62,486 bases of DNA from Gemmatimonadota bacterium (GCA_022563595.1 JADFNB010000019.1:455-62940), one strand, 5' to 3'; positions 1 through 7,676 are shown, counted from the first letter of the stretch. Made by a program: numbers and translations. The notes: a model not told the origin generated them from the sequence alone.

Positions 1-103
1 AAGGAATTCATTGTGTTCGTTCGCTCTTTGGTTCCTTGCAACGTTCGGCTGCCTGGGCGAACCTTTGGGAGTCGCCTGCAGGTGATGGGCAGATCCGTTA
101 GAA
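1..103 (+). repeat. attC site, right half (left end outside window or degenerate)
   Basis: A GTTAGAA core box at 97-103 sits in the same setting (GATCCGTTAG) as the right ends of the complete attC sites at 1997-2003 and 2678-2684. The matching left core is not visible in the first 96 bases, so the site is truncated by the window edge or degenerate. It marks the boundary before the first complete cassette and shows that the array continues to the left. Confidence 0.45.
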
Positions 104-164
104 CGCGCAACGGTCACCCCAGTGTGATTGAAGGCTGACCTGGGCACCAACTGGAGGGAATGCC

Positions 165-1067
165 ATGCGACTCCGAGCTGAACACATCATCCTATTCGGT
201 ATTCTGACGGGCTGCGCAGCTGGCGAGCCCGATGAGGCGGTCGTCTCCGACGCAAGTCCCCGGCAGGTCCAGATAGACGCTGACGTTGTCTACGGGCACA
301 AGTTCGGCATGGCGCTCACGTTCGACGTTTACCACCCGGCCGAGCCCAACGGGGCCGGTGTCATCATCGTGAACGGTGGGTTGCCACCTTTCATAACGGA
401 AGAGGACGGCCAGTACCGCCTCTTAGATAACAGTGAACGATCTCGTCCGTTTCAATTCTCTGCCCAGCTCTTGGTCGAGAATGGCTTCACCGTCTTCAAT
501 CTGCGCCACGGGAGCTCACCCAAGTTCGTTCTCCCGGAGATCGTGGCTGACGTCAGACGGGCAGTACGAGTTATCCGTGATGTGGCACCAGATTATGGGG
601 TGAATCCCGAGCGGCTGGGGCTCTGGGGCGGCAGCGCGGGCGGGCATTTGTCGCTGTTGCTTGGTGCTTCGCCGGAGATTGGTCCTCAAGACGCCGTGGA
701 TGGCAACGCGCCCATCGAGGCACGCGTGGCGGCCGTGGTCGCTTACTATCCCCCGAGCGATCTGGAGGCATGGCGTGTCGAGGTTGCTCGCTTCTTCCCG
801 GCGATGGACTATCCCCCCGAGCGGGACCGAGAACTCTCCCCGGTCCACTATGCGACGGCCGACGATCCCCCGACGCTCATCATCCACGGCGATCAAGACC
901 GACTTGTGTTACTTAGCCAGGGTCAGCTCATGTACGACGCGTTGCTCGAAGCCGGTGCGACCTCCGAGCTGATCGTCGTTGAAGGAGCAGGCCATGGGTT
1001 CGAGGGCGAGGATATTGATTTGGCCTTGGCCCAATCGTTGGCGTGGTTCCAACGATACCTTCAGTAG
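165..1067 (+). CDS. Lipoprotein alpha/beta-hydrolase (BD-FAE/esterase-like)
   Basis: This 300-aa secreted alpha/beta-hydrolase is the first complete integron cassette gene. The N-terminus has a hydrophobic stretch and a lipobox-like LTGC with Cys17, so it is probably membrane-anchored after export. The nucleophile elbow GGSAG (Ser157), an Asp in HGDQD (Asp245) and a His in GAGHG (His277) form a complete catalytic triad. VNGG near residue 70 replaces the usual HGGG oxyanion box. Length and motif order fit the BD-FAE/kynurenine-formamidase-like esterases, but the substrate cannot be read from sequence. The start follows GGAGGGA. An attC site begins 23 bp after the stop, so this is a one-gene cassette without obvious promoter. 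Confidence 0.85.
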   Translation: MRLRAEHIILFGILTGCAAGEPDEAVVSDASPRQVQIDADVVYGHKFGMALTFDVYHPAEPNGAGVIIVNGGLPPFITEEDGQYRLLDNSERSRPFQFSAQLLVENGFTVFNLRHGSSPKFVLPEIVADVRRAVRVIRDVAPDYGVNPERLGLWGGSAGGHLSLLLGASPEIGPQDAVDGNAPIEARVAAVVAYYPPSDLEAWRVEVARFFPAMDYPPERDRELSPVHYATADDPPTLIIHGDQDRLVLLSQGQLMYDALLEAGATSELIVVEGAGHGFEGEDIDLALAQSLAWFQRYLQ

Positions 1068-1090
1068 CGTCGAACCTAGAGGGCAGCGCG

Positions 1091-1190
1091 TTCTAACAAG
1101 CGATTGCTGCTGTCGCGGTAAGCATCAGGGTCGCGCGCTTCGCCCGCGGTCACCACATTAGCCGCGCAGCAGAATCGCGAGACGTTAGGC
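1091..1190 (+). repeat. attC recombination site 1
   Basis: The left core ends in CTAAC at 1097 and is followed by AAGCGATTGCTGC. The right arm has GCAGCAGAATCGC followed by the right core GTTAGGC (1184-1190). The two inner arms are reverse complements with a small bulge, which is the folded single-strand structure recognised by integron integrases. The spacing of about 100 bp is within the normal attC range. The arms are nearly identical to those at 2584 and 3472, as expected for a chromosomal integron with homogenised attC sites. Confidence 0.85.
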
Positions 1191-1291
1191 AGCGACTGCG
1201 GATACGCGACCGAACGTATGCGTAACGGCGCAGGCCCTGTTCCTTGCCCTATTCGGCAGCACACACGGCAATCTGAACAGCGGAGCGTGGC

Positions 1292-1819
1292 ATGGAGAGA
1301 GTCAAAGGAGCGTGGTGGCCCTTGAGGCACCCGGGAATCTCAAGCATCATCGTTGGCGCCGGGCTGGTGATGTGTGCCGCAGGTAGCGCGCTCTCCGTTG
1401 CCGCCGTGGCAACGCTGGCGCAGAACCACGAGGAAGCGGCGGTCACGGGTATAGGAGGAGTGTTTTTTAAGGTGCAGGACCCGCAGCGCTTTTCAGCTTG
1501 GTACAAGGAACACCTAGGCATCGAGACTGGGCCGGCAGGGGCCACCTTCCTCTGGAGGGAGCACGAGAACTCCGACGTGGTGGGGAGGACGGTCTGGACG
1601 CCGTTTCCTCGCAACACCGAGTACTTCGGGCCGGGTTCGCAGGACTTCATGATCAACTTCCGGGTCAAGCACCTAAACCGACTCTTGACTCGTCTCAAAG
1701 CAGCAGGAGTCCAGCAGGCAGATACGGTGGAGGAGTATCCATACGGTCGGTTTGCGTGGATTCTGGACGTGGAAGGAAACCGTGTAGAACTATGGGAGCC
1801 TCCGACCCGAGAACCCTAG
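1292..1819 (+). CDS. VOC-family (glyoxalase/bleomycin-resistance fold) protein with N-terminal membrane segment
   Basis: This 175-aa protein is the second cassette. Residues about 15-43 form a hydrophobic segment rich in Gly, Ala and Val that may be a signal anchor. Residues 50-170 carry one beta-alpha-beta-beta-beta VOC module: a VFFKVQDP strand, an AWYKEHLG helix, and the closing DVEGNRVELWEP strand with the family's terminal metal-ligand Glu. VOC enzymes act on small molecules (glyoxalases, dioxygenases, drug-binding proteins). The substrate is unknown. An attC site follows 37 bp after the stop. It is one of three VOC proteins in this array. Confidence 0.8.
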   Translation: MERVKGAWWPLRHPGISSIIVGAGLVMCAAGSALSVAAVATLAQNHEEAAVTGIGGVFFKVQDPQRFSAWYKEHLGIETGPAGATFLWREHENSDVVGRTVWTPFPRNTEYFGPGSQDFMINFRVKHLNRLLTRLKAAGVQQADTVEEYPYGRFAWILDVEGNRVELWEPPTREP

Positions 1820-1856
1820 GACCAACGGATCCCTGGCAGGCGGTACGTGGGTCGCT

Positions 1857-2003
1857 GCCTAACCAGCAAATGGACTTGTCGAGCGCATCCGTTCTGAAAG
1901 GAAGCCGGTTGATTTGTGCGCCTCGCATTGATACGCGTACGTTCGCGGAGGGCCGTGGCTCGCGAGCCAGGGCGCTCGCAAGTCATTTGCCGATCCGTTA
2001 GAC
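1857..2003 (+). repeat. attC recombination site 2
   Basis: The left core GCCTAAC (1857-1863) and right core GTTAGAC (1997-2003) flank complementary inner arms: GCAAATGGACTTG on the left and CAAGTCATTTGC on the right. At 147 bp it is longer than site 1, and its inner arms differ from the AAGCGATTGCTGC type, so cassettes of different origin are mixed in the array. Confidence 0.85.
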
Positions 2004-2031
2004 GGCGAGTCATGAACGAGGAGACGACCAA

Positions 2032-2484
2032 GTGTTAAGTGAGAGTGATCGGCAGGGAATCGAGCACGTCCGAACGGCATTGAGGGAGGCCATCCTTGGT
2101 GGCGACGCTGAGGCTTATGCCGCTTGCTACACGGCTGACGGCTTCGTGATGCATCAAGACACACCGTATGTGCAGGGGACCGCGGCGATCAAAGAGCATA
2201 CGCAAGAGATTTTCGACGTGCTGAGAGTGACGAAGCTCGATCTCACCCCAGTCGTCGTGAACGGCGACGGCTGGCCAGACATCTTGCTTACCCCGTTCCA
2301 ACCAGACGGAGCGCTGCTGCTCAACTCCGGGGGCGATGCGTTCCTTTCGGTCAACCTCCCATCGCGGGCTGGAGGCTCATTGGTGGACGCTGACGGAGAC
2401 GGGAAGCTGGACTACCTATACCCTGGACATGCTCCCGGCGGCGGTGATCCCGGCGTTCCGCCAAGACTCTGGTACCAACGATAG
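2032..2484 (+). CDS. SnoaL-like domain fused to FG-GAP/VCBS-like segment (chimeric cassette gene)
   Basis: This 150-aa protein starts at a GTG that follows GAGGAG by a good distance. Residues 1 to about 75 look like a SnoaL/DUF4440 (NTF2-like) domain: a GDAEAYAACYTADG helix-loop and an AAIKEHTQEIFD helix. From residue 77 the sequence changes to FG-GAP-type repeats, with NGDGWPDILL and DADGDGKLDYLY, which resemble the calcium-binding loops of VCBS beta-propellers. Neither domain is complete, so function is doubtful. The join falls exactly at an NGDG stretch that both families can encode, which suggests a recombination product. It is a one-gene cassette with attC 100 bp downstream. Confidence 0.7.
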   Translation: MLSESDRQGIEHVRTALREAILGGDAEAYAACYTADGFVMHQDTPYVQGTAAIKEHTQEIFDVLRVTKLDLTPVVVNGDGWPDILLTPFQPDGALLLNSGGDAFLSVNLPSRAGGSLVDADGDGKLDYLYPGHAPGGGDPGVPPRLWYQR

Positions 2485-2583
2485 ATAAAGAACGACTCCT
2501 CCAGATCCCCTGGCTTCGCGTCTTTGTGGCAGGCGTAGTGATCGTCGGTGGTAGCGCGGTGGGAGCAACTTGGGCCGGGGGCC
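2485..2583 (+). other. Start-less fragment encoding a possible membrane segment
   Basis: Between the stop of the preceding gene and attC site 3 an open frame without a start codon encodes RVFVAGVVIVGGSAVGATW, which looks like a transmembrane helix. It runs straight into the attC site. It may be a leftover from a gene truncated when the chimeric cassette formed. The evidence is only hydrophobicity and position. Confidence 0.25.
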
Positions 2584-2684
2584 ATCTAACAAGCGATTGC
2601 TGCAGTCGCGGTAGACATCCGGCTCGCGCGCTTCGCTTGCGGTCACCACATTAGGCGCGCAGCAGAATCGCAGATCCGTTAGGC
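2584..2684 (+). repeat. attC recombination site 3
   Basis: The left core ATCTAAC (2584-2590) and right core GTTAGGC (2678-2684) fit RYYYAAC/GTTRRRY. The inner arms AAGCGATTGCTGC and GCAGCAGAATCGC are complementary and match sites 1 and 4 almost exactly. The loop also shares a CGCGCTTCGC..GCGGTCACCACATTAG stretch with site 1, so sites 1 and 3 are recent relatives. Confidence 0.85.
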
Positions 2685-2753
2685 CGCAGGGACTGCACGA
2701 GGGGAATTTTATGTCCGACCACCACATCTGGTTCGATTCGACTAGGATCTGAG

Positions 2754-3203
2754 ATGATCAAACGTGCCCTGAGGCTCGCCGCCGTGCCGGTGTTGATTTC
2801 CCTATTCGTCACGCCAGTTCGCTTTTTCCTTGAGCTGGCAGGGATACCTGAGGTCTACATTTTCCCTGTTGGATTACTCTGGTTGACGTTGGCGTTGTCC
2901 GTCTTCTGGGGAATCAGATTGTCCGCCGAGGAACATCCGTACCGGCTCCTGTTGTTGAGTCTCGTCTTCTTTTCGCCTCCTTCCAGGTTGCCTGTCTTCG
3001 TGCTCTGGTGGATTACAAAGACGTGGGGGCTGGGTACTCACTACGACATCTTCGATAGCTGGGACCAAGCGCTCGTCGGGCAGCTCGTGTATGGGTCCCT
3101 CGTTCAAATCATTCCCGGTAGCGTACTGGGCTCACTGACGCTCGCTATCAAGCGACACAGAGCGCGCCCTGGTGATGGGATACCGAGTAGCGGCACTGGA
3201 TGA
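2754..3203 (+). CDS. Small integral membrane protein, unknown function
   Basis: This 149-aa cassette protein is not recognised as any family. Hydropathy by eye gives three or four membrane segments: residues about 8-28, 34-55, 65-90 (including FVLWWITKTWG) and 110-132. The C-terminus KRHRARPGDG is basic and probably cytoplasmic. Unknown small membrane proteins are common in chromosomal integron cassettes. The stretch from the stop to the next attC (3204-3471) holds no convincing gene. Open frames there have no family resemblance and poor codon structure. Confidence 0.65.
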   Translation: MIKRALRLAAVPVLISLFVTPVRFFLELAGIPEVYIFPVGLLWLTLALSVFWGIRLSAEEHPYRLLLLSLVFFSPPSRLPVFVLWWITKTWGLGTHYDIFDSWDQALVGQLVYGSLVQIIPGSVLGSLTLAIKRHRARPGDGIPSSGTG

Positions 3204-3471
3204 TCCCGAATCAGGGATCTGCATCGACGGTGCACCGGGAGATCGCGAGCATGACCATCAGGCACGAGGCAGTACCACTGGATTGCGCCGTCAACCACGA
3301 AGTTCTTACGCCGTTGCGAGATCATCCTCCGGTCGTCAGGATTTCGCGAATGGTGGCAGCACAGAGAGGACTGCGTGTCCGTCGCATTCAGGGACTTCCG
3401 CAATGCCAACGTGCTTAGTGCGGACGGGACACAAGCGTATCGTCCGGTGGGCACTAGACGGGTAGGCCGCA

Positions 3472-3569
3472 GCCTAACAAGCGATTGCTACTGACGCCGA
3501 AGAAGGGGTAGGAAGCGCTACGCGCTTGTGCACGGGCTGGGGGCGCAGCAGAATCGCGAGACGTTAGGC
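3472..3569 (+). repeat. attC recombination site 4
   Basis: The left core GCCTAAC (3472-3478) and right core GTTAGGC (3563-3569) are perfect complements of each other. The inner arms AAGCGATTGCTAC and GCAGCAGAATCGC pair except at one position. The site is 98 bp long, close to sites 1 and 3 in both length and arms. Confidence 0.87.
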
Positions 3570-3585
3570 GGACAGCTCCGAACCC

Positions 3586-4008
3586 ATGAGCAAGATCTTC
3601 TTCTACGGCCTGTTTATGGATCGGTCTCTTCTCACTGAGAAGGGTCTTCACCCAGAGATTATCGGGCCCGCAGTGCTACCCGACTACCGCATCCACATCG
3701 GCGAGCGAGCAACATTGCTGCGATCCGCTTCGAGTCGCGCCTATGGAATCGTGATGGAGCTCGCCGACCAGGAAGCTCGCGCGCTCTACTCGGAACCGAG
3801 TGTTCGCGAGTACATACGAGAACGCGTACAGGTGGAGCTGTTGGACACAAGCGAAGCTGTCGAGGCGTACTGCTACAACCTGCCGCGCGAGTTGGGCCTA
3901 GCCGGGGCGAATCCCGCGTACGCGACCGAGCTATCACAGTTGGTTGAGGCGCTGCAGTTCGATTCGGCATACGTCGAAGAAATCGCTGCGTTCGGCGAGG
4001 TGTCGTAG
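3586..4008 (+). CDS. Gamma-glutamylcyclotransferase-like (AIG2/GGCT) protein
   Basis: This 140-aa protein starts with FFYGLFMDR, matching the YGSL-type substrate loop of the gamma-glutamylcyclotransferase/AIG2 fold. A strand AYGIVMELADQEARAL follows in which Glu is the usual acid/base residue. The fold releases 5-oxoproline from gamma-glutamyl compounds, but many members have other or unknown substrates. The length is normal for a single-domain member. It is a one-gene cassette starting 16 bp after attC site 4 and ending 43 bp before attC site 5. Confidence 0.75.
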   Translation: MSKIFFYGLFMDRSLLTEKGLHPEIIGPAVLPDYRIHIGERATLLRSASSRAYGIVMELADQEARALYSEPSVREYIRERVQVELLDTSEAVEAYCYNLPRELGLAGANPAYATELSQLVEALQFDSAYVEEIAAFGEVS

Positions 4009-4051
4009 TTTCGTATCCGCGGGTCCCCAGTCCAATCGAGATGACGCCGCC

Positions 4052-4184
4052 GCCTAACAAGCTGTTGGAGGCGGACGCGGCGACAGCCGGGCGTTAGCGG
4101 CCTGCTAGCCTCCTGGCATCAACAATCGCTGTTGTTGCGGTGCCCAGCAGCGGGCCGCGCCGCTCAACAGCAAAGCCGTTAGAC
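4052..4184 (+). repeat. attC recombination site 5 (possibly two overlapping sites)
   Basis: The left core GCCTAAC (4052-4058) with CAAGCTGTTG pairs with CAACAGC followed by the right core GTTAGAC (4178-4184), giving a 133-bp site. A second GTTAGCG lies inside at 4093-4099, which would make a very short 48-bp site from the same left core. The better arm pairing supports the long version. The inner box may be chance or the trace of an earlier cassette junction. Confidence 0.75.
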
Positions 4185-4201
4185 CGCGCTAGACACACTT
4201 C

Positions 4202-4207
4202 TGTATC
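4202..4207 (+). promoter_or_regulatory. Possible -10 box inside cassette 6
   Basis: TATCTT lies just inside the cassette, after attC site 5, and matches the -10-like hexamer seen before mnmG and other genes of this window. No good -35 element is visible. The following leader (4210-4344) contains a CTGCC/GGCAG stem. If it is real, this cassette carries its own promoter. Confidence 0.3.
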
Positions 4208-4344
4208 TTGAAGGGGTCCAATGCCGCGGGCGGCCGATAGAGGCCAACAGGCTGCCACCGATTGGCAGGCAGCGATTGCGCCGCAGCCTTGCCGCTTCGC
4301 GCCTGCGGGCGTACGTTCAGCCGCGTCGTCATCGGGAGGTCCCA

Positions 4345-4758
4345 ATGAACCTGAAGATGCTGCTTTCCATCTACGCTGTATTCATGGCGGTCGTAGGCGC
4401 CGGGTTCCTGATCGTTCCGTCGGCGGTCATGAGCCTGTACCTCGTGCCGCCGCTGGACGTCCTGGAGACCAGCCTGGCGCGGAGCATCGGCGCCATGGCG
4501 ATCGGTCTCGGGGTCATGTGCTGGACCGCGCGCACGGCGGAGGCCTCGAAAGCGCGGGATGCGCTGATACTGGGACTGACGGTCGTCAATGGCCTTTCGG
4601 CGGCGGTGGCCGTGCTAACCGCGGTGGCCGCCGGGGGGAACTGGTCAATCTGGGCGGACGCCGCGCTCCTTGCGCTGTTCATGGTCCTATTCATCGTCAC
4701 GGGGCGACGCGCGATGTCTGCCCCGACCGCGGGCGGGGGCACCTCTATCCCAATGTAA
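4345..4758 (+). CDS. Four-helix integral membrane protein, unknown function
   Basis: The ATG at 4345 is preceded by GGGAGGTCCC, a clear ribosome binding site, so the 137-aa start at MNLKMLL is preferred over upstream in-frame starts. Four hydrophobic segments are visible at about residues 5-26, 40-60, 70-92 and 98-118. The pattern resembles small DUF4345-like or DoxX-like membrane proteins, but no signature residues allow a firm family call. It is the sixth cassette, with attC 48 bp downstream. Confidence 0.6.
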   Translation: MNLKMLLSIYAVFMAVVGAGFLIVPSAVMSLYLVPPLDVLETSLARSIGAMAIGLGVMCWTARTAEASKARDALILGLTVVNGLSAAVAVLTAVAAGGNWSIWADAALLALFMVLFIVTGRRAMSAPTAGGGTSIPM

Positions 4759-4805
4759 TGACAGCCGCGAAGCTGCCATGACAGATACGCTTCCTGGCCA
4801 GCGCG

Positions 4806-4944
4806 GTCTAACAAGCAAATGCTGCAGCCGGGCGCTCACGCTCTGAAGGAACTCGTTGGTTTGTGCGCTTGCGGAGGTCGCGGTACGTTCACCTTCACCA
4901 TAGCTGGGGCGAGTCGCCCGCAGCAGATTTGCGAGCCGTTAGAT
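4806..4944 (+). repeat. attC recombination site 6
   Basis: The left core GTCTAAC (4806-4812) is followed by AAGCAAATGCTGC, which pairs with GCAGCAGATTTGC before the right core GTTAGAT (4938-4944). The 139-bp site has the same architecture as sites 1, 3 and 4 with an AAAT in place of GATT in the arm. An open reading frame starting at 4819 inside this site is not a plausible gene start. Confidence 0.87.
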
Positions 4945-4995
4945 GGCCCTTGTCACGTGACGGGCCACTACCCCAATGCAAATGGAGACCAAGCC

Positions 4996-6030
4996 ATGCG
5001 GAAAGTTCTGTTGGCGCTGACCCTGGGGATCCTGATTCAGGCATGCATCGCTGAGTCTCCTCCGAACGAGGTGTCGTTCTCGTACTTCGACAACGCCGGT
5101 CGCGACGATGTCCTCAGCGGCGGGGTGAAGCTGATCCCGATCGAGACCCCCAGCGGGACGTTCCGCGTGTGGACAAAACGGGTGGGCAACAACCCGACGA
5201 TGAAGGTGCTTCTGCTCCACGGCGGCCCGGGCGCTTCACACGAGTACCTCGAAGCGTTCGATTCCTACTTCCCAGGCGCTGGCATCGAGTACTACTACTA
5301 CGACCAACTCGGGTCAGCCTACTCGGACCAGCCGGATGCACCGGAATTGTGGGATGTGCCACGTTTTGTGGATGAGGTCGAGCAGGTGCGCGTGGCCCTC
5401 GGGCTCGATGCCAGCAACTTCTATCTCTATGGACATTCGTGGGGCGGGATTCTGGCGATCGAGTACGCGCTCGCGCATCAGGAAAATCTCAAAGGACTCA
5501 TCATCTCGAACATGATGGCGAGCATTCCCGCGTACAACAAATACGCTGAGGATGTCCTGATGGCGTCGATGGATCCCGCCGTGCTCAACGAGATCAAGGC
5601 TTTGGAGGCAGCCGAGGACTACGGAAACCCGAGGTACCTGGAGCTCCTGATCGAGCACCACTACGTCGATCACATCCTTCGTATGCCCCCCGATGAGTGG
5701 CCGGATCCGGTCAACCGCGCCTTCGCCAACATCAACAACGATATCTACATCCCCATGCAGGGGCCGAGCGAGTTGGGCGCAAGTGGCAAGCTCGTGGATT
5801 GGGATCGGACCGCCGAGCTGGCTCAGATTGCAGTGCCAACGCTCGTAATCGGCGCACGGTACGACACCATGGACCCCGACCACATGGAATGGATGGCGAA
5901 CGCCCTTCCGAACGGCCAATACCTGTACTGCTCCAACGGCAGCCACTTCGCCATGTACGATGATCAGGAGACCTACTTTGAGGGCCTGATTCAATTCTTG
6001 CGGGAGGTGGATGCATCGCGCCCGCGTTGA
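4996..6030 (+). CDS. Lipoprotein proline iminopeptidase-like alpha/beta-hydrolase (S33)
   Basis: This 344-aa protein begins at ATG 4996 with a short signal sequence ending in IQAC, a lipobox-like Cys17. HGGPGASHEYL is the oxyanion motif of the S33 family (proline iminopeptidase, tricorn-interacting factor F1). GHSWGG contains the nucleophile Ser, and late Asp (ARYDTMDPDH) and His (NGSHFAMYD) residues complete the triad. The family cleaves N-terminal proline or releases small amino acids from peptides. The lipid anchor is unusual, since the classical enzymes are cytoplasmic. It is a one-gene cassette after attC site 6. Confidence 0.83.
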   Translation: MRKVLLALTLGILIQACIAESPPNEVSFSYFDNAGRDDVLSGGVKLIPIETPSGTFRVWTKRVGNNPTMKVLLLHGGPGASHEYLEAFDSYFPGAGIEYYYYDQLGSAYSDQPDAPELWDVPRFVDEVEQVRVALGLDASNFYLYGHSWGGILAIEYALAHQENLKGLIISNMMASIPAYNKYAEDVLMASMDPAVLNEIKALEAAEDYGNPRYLELLIEHHYVDHILRMPPDEWPDPVNRAFANINNDIYIPMQGPSELGASGKLVDWDRTAELAQIAVPTLVIGARYDTMDPDHMEWMANALPNGQYLYCSNGSHFAMYDDQETYFEGLIQFLREVDASRPR

Positions 6031-6085
6031 TCGATGCATGGCATGACGAGCTGAGTCCTGACTTACGATCTGCGGCCTCGGGGCG

Positions 6086-6110
6086 GGCCATCAAGCGATT
6101 ACTGCTGGCG
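6086..6110 (+). repeat. Degenerate attC left arm
   Basis: GGCCATCAAGCGATTACTGCTGG-type sequence matches the left arm of sites 1, 3 and 4, but the core AAC has become ATCA and no matching right arm follows before 6484. This appears to be a broken attC. It is where the regular array begins to decay. Confidence 0.45.
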
Positions 6111-6184
6111 CGGTAGGCAGCCGCGCACCGTGGCTACGGAACTTTTCTTTTCCCTACTTTGTATGAGGTGAAACCAGCCTAAGG

Positions 6185-6433
6185 ATGAGTTCTGTGCGAT
6201 TCGCGATTTTGTTGACAGGCGCCTTTCTCGCTATCTTCCAGCAGATCCTCCTTGCGCAAGCTGACGATTGGAGCGCCCGTCACCCCATCCCTGCCCCAAG
6301 CGGATCCTTCGGCGTCGGCACCTTTTCACTTCGAATCACGGACTCGAGTCGCTCGACCTCGCGTCACATTCCGACTCGCCCACGCACGCCCAGGAACACC
6401 CTTGCGCCGAGGAGGAGGTGTACCTTCCGGTAG
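6185..6433 (+). pseudogene. Truncated secreted protein gene (signal peptide retained)
   Basis: The first 25 residues form a good signal peptide (RFAILLTGAFLAIFQQILLAQA). They are followed by PIPAPSGSFGVGTFSLRITD, which recalls the start of PAF-acetylhydrolase-like lipases. After about residue 58 the frame turns into Arg/Thr/Pro-rich sequence with no family likeness, and the rest of such an enzyme (about 300 residues) is missing. I read it as the 5' stump of a secreted hydrolase gene, frameshifted and then truncated. The family assignment is tentative. Confidence 0.35.
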
Positions 6434-6483
6434 TGAACTCGCCCCGTATGGGTGTGTGTGGCTACGTGGGTTGAGGGTGTGCC

Positions 6484-6578
6484 CCCCAACGAGCCAATGA
6501 AGCTGGCGGGCCGGGAGCGGACGTTGAGTTGCCGCGCTGGCCGGTCGGGCCCGCAGTTTATTGGCAAATCCGTTGGGC
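6484..6578 (+). repeat. attC recombination site 7
   Basis: The left core CCCCAAC (6484-6490) and right core GTTGGGC (6572-6578) are complementary variants of the usual boxes. The inner arms GCCAATGAAGCTGGCGGGCC and the GGGCCCGCAGTTTATTGGC stretch pair well. The G-rich right core and different arms show a second attC lineage. The selenoprotein cassette begins directly after it. Confidence 0.75.
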
Positions 6579-6611
6579 GGCGTAGCGCTACCAGCGCGTT
6601 GGAGGTGATGG

Positions 6612-7361
6612 ATGGGTGAACTCAGCGAGTTCTCGTTCTCGGTCCGTGCGTTTCTGAGAGCGTATCGCTGGTGGCGTATCGACCCTGTGCCGTGGGCACC
6701 GTTGGAGAAGCCGCTGGCGGAGTGCCGACTCGCGCTTGTGTCCAGCGCCGGCTTCGTGCTGCGTGATCAACAGCCCTTCGACGAGTCGGTTCGCGGCGGC
6801 GACGTCAGCTTCAGGAGAATTCCGAAGGATGTTGATGTGTCCGACCTGGTCGATACCCACCCAAGCGGGGCCTTCGACCACACGGGACTGTCCCGTGATC
6901 CGAACGTAGCCTTTCCGCTGGATCGAGTTCGGGAACTAGCCGAATCGGGCCGCGTCGGTTCCCTCGCTCGCACACACCTATCTTTCATGGGCTCGATCAC
7001 AGCACCGGGGCGGCTCGTCCGTGACACGGCCCCCGAGGTGGCGAGTTCGCTCGTGCACGACTCCGTAGATGTCGCACTTCTCGTTCCTGTCTGACCGATG
7101 TGTAGCCAGGCCGTGGGTCTGGTAGCCGGTGAGCTGGAGCGCAAGGGAATCTCGACGGTGGCGATCCAGCTACTTCGAGAGGTTGCGCAGCGCGTTCAAC
7201 CGCCGCGGGCACTCTTTGTCCCGTTTCCTCATGGCTACCCTCTCGACGCACCGGGCGAGCAAGCCCGCCAACACGCAGTTCTCGAGGCTGCCTTGCGCCT
7301 CCTCGAGGCGCGAGCTTCGACTCCGCCTGTGCTTGTGGACTTCGAGCCGGCCGGCGATTGA
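6612..7361 (+). CDS. GrdB-family selenoprotein, read through in-frame UGA (Sec161)
   Basis: The gene reads as 249 residues if the TGA at 7092-7094 is decoded as selenocysteine. Both halves are in the same frame and both match the short glycine/sarcosine/betaine reductase selenoprotein B family: FDHTGLSRDPNVAFPLDRVR and SLARTHLSFMGS before the UGA, GLVAGELERKGISTVAIQL and PPRALFVPFPHGYPL after it. The UGA falls in LLVPV-U-PMC, a UxxC redox motif where this family carries Sec or Cys. GGAGGTG lies just before the ATG. The founding enzymes reductively cleave glycine or betaine C-N bonds. The short stand-alone members have no settled reaction. Selenocysteine machinery would have to be encoded elsewhere. 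It is an integron cassette gene after attC site 7. Confidence 0.85.
7092..7127 (+). promoter_or_regulatory. Candidate bacterial SECIS element after the UGA codon
   Basis: Immediately downstream of the UGA, GCCAG (7105-7109) and CTGGT (7119-7123) can form a stem enclosing GCCGUGGGU. This puts a G-rich apical loop about 20 nt after the UGA. Bacterial SECIS hairpins are found within the coding region right after the UGA with conserved loop guanines at about this distance. The outer stem is imperfect. Folding was done by eye only. Confidence 0.5.
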
Positions 7362-7391
7362 GTCTACGAGGGTGATCGTCACGCCGCTTGA

Positions 7392-7496
7392 TATCAACTT
7401 TGAAGTCAACACTGAGCGGCATCGACCAGTAGGGAGAGTCGGCGAATGAGAGCGGTTCATTAGGTTCCTCCGGTGCGTACTCCCGTGGACCTGAGC
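7392..7496 (+). repeat. 105-bp dispersed repeat, copy 1
   Basis: This copy runs from TATCAACTTTGAAGT to CGTGGACCTGAGC. It matches the stretch at 9354-9458 over its full 105 bp, with the invariant core GGGAGAGTCGGCGAATGAGA in both. A short third copy covers only the first 26 bp at 10680-10705. It lies in the intergenic tail of the selenoprotein cassette. It shows no attC core pairing and no convincing coding potential, so it may be a solo end of a lost mobile element. Confidence 0.7.
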
Positions 7497-7629
7497 TTTT
7501 TGGTGGCCCTTTGTGCTCGGCAGGTCTGGCGTCATCTCGGTGCGGTTCCCCACTTTGTTCATGTCTCTCGGCGGAGTGGGTTTGCTACTGGTCATGGGCG
7601 GGTTTGCCCACCGGGAAGGGGGGTGGTTC

Positions 7630-7661
7630 GCGGGCCGCAGCTGATACCGACGCCGTTAGGC
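7630..7661 (+). repeat. attC right half (left arm not found)
   Basis: GCCGCAGCTGATACCGACGC followed by the core GTTAGGC (7655-7661) looks like a right attC arm, and the next gene starts 16 bp later, as in other cassettes. No complementary left arm was found between 7361 and 7630, where the dispersed repeat now lies. The left arm may have been replaced. Confidence 0.45.
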
Positions 7662-7676
7662 AACCCGATCGTGCCC

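Noticed and set aside
3172-3465. Open frames between the membrane gene and attC site 4
   Set aside because: No family likeness, no start signal, and composition typical of non-coding frames.
4221-4781. Open frame of 186 codons starting at 4221
   Set aside because: It overlaps the well-supported membrane gene in another frame, is Arg/Gly-rich and has no ribosome binding site.
4819-4995. Extended N-terminus of the iminopeptidase-like gene
   Set aside because: It would start inside attC site 6. The ATG at 4996 gives a proper lipoprotein signal.
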